Below, piece after piece: positions 56,421 to 64,000 of a stretch of 64,000 nucleotides of DNA. The DNA comes from Umbilicaria muhlenbergii. Lineage: Eukaryota > Ascomycota > Lecanoromycetes > Umbilicariales > Umbilicariaceae. Both the position numbers and the translations under genes were made by a program. The notes beneath the pieces were generated by a model, which was given only the letters and a program-made list of their open reading frames with translations, searched no databases and was not told where the DNA came from. Location: NCBI GenBank assembly GCA_000611775.1, contig KK106982.1, positions 4,286,996 to 4,350,995 on the forward strand. The letters run 5' to 3'. Within the stretch, counting starts at the first letter, position 1. Every line of letters begins with the position of its first letter.

Positions 56421-57657
56421 GCCATGGAATAGCGACGTGCCAACCAAGGGCCACATGTGCGGATATCGACGTTACCGGCCGAACACATTATCCGCGCGGA
56501 GCCTTTGCGCTTCTCGTGTTGCCAAATTGCTATCATTCTCCGCCCGAAACCCTGTAAGCAGACCCACCCTGAACCCGACAGGCACTCCTGGGCTCGTTAT
56601 CAAAGGGCCCACGAATCCACGGCGCGGCCCGCGCCTCGCGCTCTTAGACAACATTGCCGACCAACCTTCCAGCTCTCAAATCATCCTACGATCCTCATCT
56701 CTGATCGTTCTTATACCCTCACTAGCACATCTTCCAAATCACGATTCGACCGCGTCATCAACGTCGAGCGGTAGACACCAAGACCCCAGACCAAAGCCTT
56801 GCCAAGGCCGAAACCAAAGACTCCGCTCGGCCACAGGCGGAGCGGGATTGTACCGAGGTACTTTCATACTCCGGCACAACGCAACGGTGACGGGCCGAGG
56901 TTGAGAACAAAGGAACCCCTTGGATCCGTTATCTGATGAGATAATCTTCCATCGCTGGGTTCGCACCGCATGTGACCGCCTCTCAAGGTTCGGGCTACAT
57001 GTACATGGGGCGAGTCATCAAAGTATCGTGGATTCGTGTAGATGAAGCAAGATCAAGGCTCCACAGAGATTTTCCAATTCGTAAAGAGCAAAGTTCTTCT
57101 GGAAATTAAAAACTCAACAGCATCGTTCCCGAGGTACTACTACTATTCCTCCTTGAGTGGGGGCCCAGGATTGAACAATACCCACGCTTCTGGAGTCCTC
57201 AAAATAGAAGTCGGAGATAGGTCCGCACGTTGGCGTTGTGGGTATACCTACCTTAATGTACCTTAGGCATCGGTACTGTGGAGAAAGAGAGAGAGAGAAA
57301 GCCTGGAATGATAGATAGCCTTACTTGCTCTGTATTGATATCTCCTTTACTTTTGTTTGCACATCCCTCCCGATGCATTGGATGACCCTACCGTATGCTA
57401 CAGCCGCGTCAATCTCTTCATGCTTACCACTATGTATGTAGCCTTTTAATAGTCCTAGTACACAACCGAAAATGGCCACACCAAGATGTAGCCACCAGAG
57501 CCCACAGCCGAAAATGTGATGTCAATATGCAGTGCGACCGAACCTTCATCCACTCAAACCCCCCACCCCAGCCTTCCCCTTCTCCGCCTCCTTGAAAGCA
57601 ACCCCATCAACCCAGCACCTCACCTCACCTCTCCTCTCCTCTCCTCTCCACCCAACC
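56421..57657. other. Convergent intergenic region
   Basis: 1.24 kb with no supportable gene. A GAGAGA run lies near 57284-57297. The right end (from about 57550) is the pyrimidine-rich complement of the neighbour's C-terminus. Confidence 0.5.
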
Positions 57658-60311
57658 CTACGCCCCATCCCCCTCCTTTTCCTTCCCCCTCCCCGGAAAA
57701 ATCTGCCTCATCAACCTCTCATGCTCATCGACTTTCTCGCCCCTCCCTATCCCTCTCCCACTCCCACCCCCACTACCGATTCCCCTCCCACCTCCCCTCC
57801 CACCAGCAACTGCATCCCCACCACTCACCCCCTTCCTCCCCCTCAAACTCCTCCCATCCCTCTTCCCACTCGCCAGCAACAAAAACCCCTCACCATCCCT
57901 CACCCTCCCATCCCCCCATTCCATGTCCTCTCCCATCTCCGCATCCATCCCCTCCCCACTTCCCTCCCCCTCCTCCTTTTCCATGCCCAAATCCCCATCA
58001 TCCTCCACCCCTTCTCCCTTGACTCTCTTCGCGGCCCTCTCCCCTCCCACCCCGCTCACCCCCCTCCTCACCACCTTCCTCCCCCTCGCACTCGTCGCTT
58101 TCCCCCGCACATTGTCTCCGTACGCATAAAAGGGACTCGCGCTATCCGGGCCGGGCCAGTCGGGTTTCTCCCACTCGGGCGTCGTGTGCCGGAGGGGTTC
58201 TGATTTGCGGGGGCGACCGCCGGCGCGGTGGCGGGGGCGGGGGCGGTTGGGGTTGGAGGCGCGGGGGCGGGGGCGGAAGTCGGTGTCTGAGGGGTCGGAG
58301 GGGGGGGCGCGGGGTGTGGGTGAGGGTTTGGAAGGGGCGTCGGTGGGTGGTGTGGCTGTGGTGGTATGATTTGCGACAGAGGGATTTCTGGGTGACTGGC
58401 TTTGGAGATCGGGGTGCGGGTCGGTAGGTAGGGGGGCAGAAGGGCGGAAGGATTCTTCGTCCATTAGGTCGGAGGAGTCGTTGGAGGAGGGGGAGGTGTC
58501 GGCGTAGACGTTTGGTGAGGGTTGGGGGAGGCTGGGGAGGGAAAGCTTGGTCATGGTTGAGCGGCGGATGTCGCCGGGACGGCCTTGAGCTTCGACGCAG
58601 GAGCCGAGTGCGGAGTCGGTGATTTGGGTTATGGGGACTGAATCGTCCATGTCCATGTCCATGTCCATTTCGATGTCTTGAGATGGTTGGTATGACCCAT
58701 CCTGAGTTTGGCCTGGACCTAGGTCTTCGATGTTTGCTGCTTGACTGGCGGGAGGTCCTTCGATGGTGGCAGAGCCGGAGGGCTGTGGATGTGTACGCTG
58801 TAAACCAGTGGCATCTTGCACTTGACTGAGGAAATTCTGAGCATCGTGTAAGAGATCCTGGGTTTCTGGTTGAGCACAGTGATTATGGACCGCCCTTTCA
58901 TCTGATAAGGTTGGACTCAGATTGGCACTATCGCGAATCACTTGCTGACCAGCATCAGTGTCGCGTGAAAGACTTGTAGTTCCTCCCTCAAAAGGTTTGA
59001 CGGATCCTAAAGGAGCCTGAAGAGGTAGGACATGATTCGAAGAAGTTTTGTCAGTTTGCTTAGATCGTCGTGCCAACGGACCGCTCTTTCTTCCAGTGTG
59101 AGGCGCCGATGCTGAACTCGGGGTAAGACCGGTAATGGTGTGAGTAGATTGTGTTCCGACGTTCGCTTCTTCAAGACGCTTGATCCGTCGCTTCATCATC
59201 TCCAGTTCCAGTTTGAGCCCATCGACCTCATTAGCCTTTCTACCAACCTGCGAGACGTTCTCGGTCAGTAGCTCAAGCTCCTCTGTGAAGGCGTGGGAGC
59301 TAGACTGTCGCGACGACTTTTGCGTTGCCTTTTGGACATCTTCAATGGCTGTCTTCATCGAGTCCATGTCTTTCTGGAGCGCCTCGAATTTAGCCATTAA
59401 GCGGTCGATGTCCATCCTTTGTTGCTGTAGTTCGAGCGCGCTGAATGGAGGAGCTTCGCCACCAGATGTACTCCCTGTCGCCGTTGACGCCGAAGCCTTC
59501 TTGCCAGAGAATGAATTAGAGACTGGACTCATGACAGACTTGGCGCCGGCATGGGTAGGGAGAGGTTTCTCCATGTAGGGCTCTACGTTCTTCCCTGTAG
59601 CTGAAGACCGGATGATCATCTTCGGAAGTTTCAGGAAGTTGCAATTTCTGTCCGAAAAAGGTTAATCGCCGTTTATAGGGAAGGAACGTTCGCCAGTGCA
59701 TAAGGTATTCTTGGAATATAAGACACGCTCGTTGAAGTAGTAACACAGAAACGAACACTGGATTTCGGAGTGGATGATGACATGATAAGAACATGAAAAG
59801 GTTAGATTATAAATGGATGATAAATCGATAGGCTATAATTGCCAGCCACTGTATCGGTATACAGCATGGACGTCCTCCCTGTGTTTACTCGGAGTAGAGC
59901 AGTTGTGCATGAAGATGGAACTCACTTGTATTCGAGCTTGGCAACCGGAGTGTCTATGCATTTCAAGCCCAATGCGGTGCTGCACTTCTCGCATCGCAAA
60001 GGCTGCACAATGCATCCCTCCAATTCGGACGCTTTAGAGCCTGCTTGACTTGGTTCCGTCTGAGCGAAGCCAACTGCTTCGAAGGTTTCCGGGAGTCGAC
60101 ATATGTAATAAGTATTCGATATCTGGGCCCACGCATTCGCGCATGTGTACAGATGTAGATCACATCTCGAGCAGTAGCAGCTGACCGTTTCTCGAGAAGA
60201 AGATACTGTTGATGGATGTAACAGTTGCTCTCCCTCCTCCGTGTTACCGCTGACCATATTGCTCTCTCCAGCAGAGTGTTCCCCGCCAATCTGAGGGTGG
60301 GGTATCAACAT
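57658..60311 (-). CDS. Mis18/Yippee-like zinc-domain protein with coiled coils (putative centromere factor)
   Basis: Exons (minus) 59926-60311 and 57658-59647 give 791 aa. The phase across the 278-bp intron is exact (EYK|N). The N-terminal domain (about 40-135) has two CxxC pairs, CSRC (C47, C50) and CEKC (C107, C110), the latter in PLRCEKCSTALGLKCI, followed by LEYK..FLKLPKM. This layout matches the zinc-binding Yippee fold of Mis18, which licenses CENP-A loading at centromeres. Heptad-rich coiled coils follow at about 199-238 and 250-288, as in Mis18. The remaining 500 residues are disordered, with an AT-hook-like GGRPRKS, basic KRVKGE stretches and a Gly/Arg-rich tail, unusual for the short yeast Mis18. 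The fold assignment rests on pattern only; a divergent Yippee protein is the alternative. Confidence 0.7.
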
Positions 60312-60569
60312 GCATAGGGTTCAGCTAACATACTCGAAGCCCAACCACACGCCTTTACCACACTGCTGTGTACAATACCAAAGTAACACTTGCTCTTAGA
60401 AGACTGGAATAGTCGTGGACTTTCGGACGTGTGATGTGTACCAACGCGTGTTGGTGAGAGGGACGAGGTACATTCACTCTCGGACCCACAGCGCTACCTG
60501 TGCTAGATCTTAGCTTGGCGTGGGGAAGCTCTCCAGCCACAACCCAGCATCTGCAATCCAAGTCTCATC
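60312..60569. promoter_or_regulatory. 258-bp divergent promoter between Mis18-like gene and palC
   Basis: The start codons of the two genes face away from each other with only 258 bp between them, so the core promoters must be shared or abutting. No regulator site was recognised. Confidence 0.6.
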
Positions 60570-62054
60570 ATGCCCTACGCATTCTCTCTACCCACCACCT
60601 CTTCTCTCTCCTATACAGACTCCTTCAGCAGCAACACTCACCCCTCACTGCTTTCTATAGCAACAGTCCACCGCGCAGTGCTCCGCATTGTCTTGAAGAA
60701 GCACAAACGCCTGGCCATCCAAGGCCGAGATTCAGACCTCAGCAATGTTCTCGCCGCCCTCAATGATTACCTCCCCTATCTATTTGCTCTCGATGCCGGG
60801 CTGAGTGGCAGTCCTGTGAATGGTGAGGAGATCGACATCGTTCTCGTCAAAGAGGTGGAACCGGAATGGCGAGCTTCCTTAGCAGCTGCCATACCTGGGC
60901 AGGAAGCACCAAGGATTAAAGGGAGGGGGCTTGACTATGAGCTATGCTATGTTCTAACGACACTTGCCTACGTCTATGTGTCCTTGGCACGGGTGCACTT
61001 GCGGACCCTGTATGCTTCCCAGACGCCAACACCAGACCAACGGATCAGTGTCATTACGACAGCTACGAAATACCTTCTACAGGCGAACTCGATACATACT
61101 TACCTTAGCACCCGTGTCAGCGATACCAGCTTCAAATCTGCAGCTATCGACGTATCAGCATCGACCCAAGCTGCTCTTGCATCCCTTACTATGGCCGAAG
61201 CCACACTTCTTGCCGTGTTGAAAGATGACTCGTACCCAGCCGCAGTAGCGCAGGAGCGGAACAAGGACGATAAGGATTGGATGATAAAAGCTCCAGATAT
61301 ACCCAAAGTGCGAGCGAAACTATTTACAAGACTCTGCTTGGCAGCATCAGAACATGGCGGAAGAGCACAGGCAATGCTGGATATTTCAAGCGCCGCAAAA
61401 GTGAAAGGGGTAGACGAAGCTCTGATAAGGTATATTGGGGATCTGAAACGGACTTCAAGAGCCAAAGCCTGCAGGTTCTTCGCAATTGATGCTGAAATGG
61501 ATGGGAAGGCCGGGGAGGCGATTGCATGGTTGCTTGGTGGAAAGAAAGAACTCGGTTTCGCTAGCTCCAATGACGAAGGATCGAAATTGAAAGGTCTGGC
61601 GAAGCTGAGAAAGGATTGGACGGAGAGGCGAGAGGATAAGAAGATCGAAAAAGGGGGGATATGGGGCAGTGATGCTGGCCGGCTAGAAGAGGCTAGGGTG
61701 ATCGAAATGCTCGAGAAGAAATGGACCAAGATGAACGATACGGTATAAATGGTTTTGGCGTCCCATGCGTTTGGAGCTTCGCTAATGGCATTGTAGATTA
61801 ACACCCAAATAGTGCCACCATCAGGTCCTTTGTTAGCAAACATACCTTCGGGTAGGGACATGCACTCGACAATGCCATACATACCGCCGAGTCTGGACAT
61901 CGACACTTTGACCCAATTGAGGGTACCTCCAGAACGTGACGAGACGAGGTTAACGAGCGACGACGACATCGATAGCGATGAGGAACCCAAAAACGATGGA
62001 GACCTTCCAGGGGCCTTTCCAGGCGCTTCTACTAGCGATAGTGTCTATTATTGA
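60570..62054 (+). CDS. palC: pH-response regulator PalC (BRO1 domain)
   Basis: Exons 60570-61742 and 61797-62054 give 476 aa, the family length. The N-terminus MPYAFSLPTTSSLSYTD and the BRO1-domain segments HRAVLRIVLKKHKRL, LNDYLPYLFALDAGLSG, RGLDYELCYVLTTLAYVY and LLQANSIHTYL are characteristic. The C-terminal exon gives a Pro/Asp-rich tail with IPSGRDMH and the conserved final YY. PalC links the plasma-membrane pH sensor complex to ESCRT-III (Vps32/Snf7) and so to proteolytic activation of PacC at alkaline pH. Without removal of the 54-nt intron (GTATAA..TTGTAG) the protein would end 2 residues into it, so splicing is required for the tail. Confidence 0.94.
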
Positions 62055-62493
62055 TGGCCAGATAATCTATGAGCTAAGGATCCTCCACCTAATAATGGGC
62101 TGCAGCGACTTGAGCTATCCAACCTTTCCGATCTCAAATTGAAGCGAGTGAGAGATGAGGTGTCAGTTTCGGGGGCTATGCTTGAGGTGTATAGCTTATC
62201 ATCTCGAGTGAATGGAAGGTAATCTTTCCATAAGCATGGCGTCGTGATGACGGAGCATTTTTAGCCGTGATGCAATTACCTATACCCCACCATTCACATT
62301 CTTCTTTAAGAGCTTCTACTGAGGTGCAGCAGATACTAGAGACTAAACGCACCCGTGAACTGCAATATCCTGCGAGTGGAGGCTGTTTGCCATTGCACGA
62401 GAAAACCTTGGACCGGGACGAGAATCACTTAGAAGTCTTCATTCAACAATCCCCAGTGACGTCATCGCCAGCCGCTCTCAGAGCTCCTCCTTC
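62055..62493. other. Intergenic, no gene seen
   Basis: 440 bp between palC and the downstream SDR. An overlapping ORF starting at 62267 runs into the SDR in another frame and is not credible. Confidence 0.5.
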
Positions 62494-63300
62494 ATGTCGA
62501 AATCCGTCCTCATCACCGGCGCCGCACGAGGCATCGGCCGTTGCACAGCGCGCTATCTCCTCCAAAAGGGCCACAAAGTCTTCCTATTGGACAACAATTC
62601 CGAAGAGCTGGAACACATCACGAAAGCCCATCTTAAGCCTTATGCAAGCAACTTCACTTCCACCCTTTGCAATCTGCGCGATCCAGCCGATATCCGTAAA
62701 GCCATCTCTCAGGCCTCAGAATTCTTCGACGGTCATTTGGATCTCTTAGTCAACAACGGCGGCATCGCAGCTCCGACCTGGCAGGATGGAAAAACAATGG
62801 AAGACGTCTCGCTCGACGAGTGGACCGCCTACATCGAAACGAACCTCACGAGCGCTTTCCTCGTCAGCCAAGCGTGCATCCCACTACTCAAGGCAAACGA
62901 TGCCAAGGGCAGGGCGGACGGTGGATCCATCATCAACGTAAGCTCTTTCCGTGGGCGTCAGAGCGAGCCGAACTCCGAGGGGTATGGGACGACTAAAGCT
63001 GGACTACTCGGTTTGACACACACGATGGCGGCCAGTGCGGCTACATGGCGTGTCCGCGTTAATACTATCTTACCTAGGTGGATCAGTATGCAGAATGAAT
63101 ACAAGGAGGCGGACGAGAAGGGGACGGGTGCCCATGATGGGATTTCTGATGAGAGTCATCAGACGCATCCGGCTCAGAGGGTGGGGAAGGCGGAAGATAT
63201 CGCTGAGGCGGTTGAATTCTTGATGGGGGCTGGGTTTATTAATGGGCATGAGTTGGTTGTTGATGGTGGTGTTTCTAGATTGAAATATCCGGGGGTATAG
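62494..63300 (+). CDS. Short-chain dehydrogenase/reductase, intronless
   Basis: A 268-aa classical SDR: TGAARGIG nucleotide-binding glycines, LLDNNSEEL after beta-2 (Asp favours NAD), NNGG in place of the usual NNAG, a catalytic Ser in INVSSFRG, YGTTK (YxxxK), and HELVVDGGVSRL at the C-terminus. It lacks the introns of the SDR at 19490 and its sequence is clearly different, so the two are not recent duplicates. Substrate unknown. Confidence 0.88.
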   Translation: MSKSVLITGAARGIGRCTARYLLQKGHKVFLLDNNSEELEHITKAHLKPYASNFTSTLCNLRDPADIRKAISQASEFFDGHLDLLVNNGGIAAPTWQDGKTMEDVSLDEWTAYIETNLTSAFLVSQACIPLLKANDAKGRADGGSIINVSSFRGRQSEPNSEGYGTTKAGLLGLTHTMAASAATWRVRVNTILPRWISMQNEYKEADEKGTGAHDGISDESHQTHPAQRVGKAEDIAEAVEFLMGAGFINGHELVVDGGVSRLKYPGV

Positions 63301-63714
63301 TTGGAGACTATCTGTTTCACCGCTGCGACGGCGAGTAGGACTTGCAATCGCTAAAGAAGCTTCAATATGTGCTCCAAAATAGTGTGTCAGCCAGCCATAC
63401 CTGGTTTGTTAAGGAACAGAGATCTGCTTCTTCTCGAGTGCTTTACTCAGCTTAGTCATATCATAAAAGTTTTCGATTCAGAGAGGTACATAAGGTATGT
63501 AAATTGTTGCCATTGCTTGATCATTCCACCACGTGGCATTTCAAATTGATACAACAGCGTTCGATGTTGCTGGTGGGAGCTCTCATTGTTGAGTCGCATA
63601 ACATACATCCCTCCAAACGCCCTGCCCTATGTACAAGAAGCAGCAGATCTGACACTAGCACCGCATCACAGCGACTACCTGCATTCCCACACATTATTGT
63701 ATATCATCCCTCCC
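63301..63714. other. Intergenic, convergent
   Basis: About 410 bp of 3' flanks between the SDR and the minus-strand gene that ends at 63715. No gene seen. Confidence 0.5.
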
Positions 63715-64000
63715 TTACAGCGTCGGATCCTCCTTCGGCACATAGTTCTGTTGCTGGAACAGGTACCCCTTCACCTTACTCTCCTTCAACAACTCGAAAT
63801 ACCGCTCTATAACCCAACATATTAGCCATGACCTCTACCACCCCTTCTCTCTTCCCTCTTCCCCATCTCCCCCCACCTCCTCCCCTCTTTCCCTCCCCTC
63901 CCCTCCCTTTACCCCTCCCTTCCCCCATTCACCCTCCCCCCTCTCAACCCTTCCCAAAAACCCAAATCAAAAAAACTCACCTCTCAACCCCCCACACTTC
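63715..64000 (-). CDS. Last exons of an unidentified gene running off the right edge
   Basis: A terminal exon 63715-63806 reads RYFELLKESKVKGYLFQQQN followed by YVPKEDPTL and a TAA at 63715-63717, with a good acceptor (TTATAG). Upstream, a canonical donor (GTGAGT at 63980) ends an exon that enters from beyond the window (63981-64000). Phases are compatible (…LRE|RYFELL). The 174-bp intron is rich in pyrimidines on the plus strand. The C-terminus looks like a real globular protein end, but I cannot name it from 37 residues. Confidence 0.55.

Noticed and set aside
19490-63300. The two SDR genes as recent duplicates
   Set aside because: They differ in intron content and in sequence outside the shared SDR motifs.

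Overview
This is nuclear DNA of a filamentous ascomycete (Pezizomycotina). The evidence is short GT-AG introns (about 46-220 bp), a multi-exon highly reducing polyketide synthase, a fungal rhodopsin-type (Pth11-like) receptor, PalC of the ambient-pH pathway, and a Rad53-type FHA-kinase-FHA checkpoint kinase. I cannot name the species or class from sequence alone. No tRNA, rRNA, CRISPR array, retroelement or virus-like element was recognised. There is one assembly gap (41991-42035).

Layout. 1-1360: an unidentified reading frame, open from the left edge, split by an 852-bp non-autonomous DNA transposon with Mutator-like hallmarks (long inverted repeats, 9-bp target duplication). 2390-4719: RNA exonuclease REX1. 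4861-20573: a compact candidate secondary-metabolite locus with a 13-exon HR-PKS (minus), a divergently transcribed 7-TM rhodopsin-domain protein (plus), a 14-TM MFS transporter (minus) and a short-chain dehydrogenase (plus). The PKS domain order reads KS-AT-DH-(degenerate MT)-ER-KR-ACP with no release domain, so a reduced chain would probably be released by a partner not seen here. 21238-31293: housekeeping genes, namely a mitochondrial two-RRM protein whose start codon is split by an intron, PEX5, two small or unknown proteins, and the prolyl hydroxylase TPA1 carrying an acidic repeat insertion.

31294-38499: about 7 kb without a supportable gene. It is full of heptanucleotide and longer tandem repeats and leads to a bHLH transcription factor (38500-40266). 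41424-53198: threonine aldolase, a small conserved-looking protein, RAD53/Chk2, some doubtful small membrane or acidic ORFs, and a disordered Ser/Pro-rich protein. 55635-64000: an unknown Pro-rich protein, a Mis18/Yippee-like zinc protein with coiled coils divergent from palC (258 bp apart), a second SDR, and the last exons of a gene that runs off the right end.

Exon-intron structures were worked out by hand from splice signals, reading phase and family expectations. For the multi-exon genes the summed exon lengths are multiples of three, but single boundaries could be off by a few bases.
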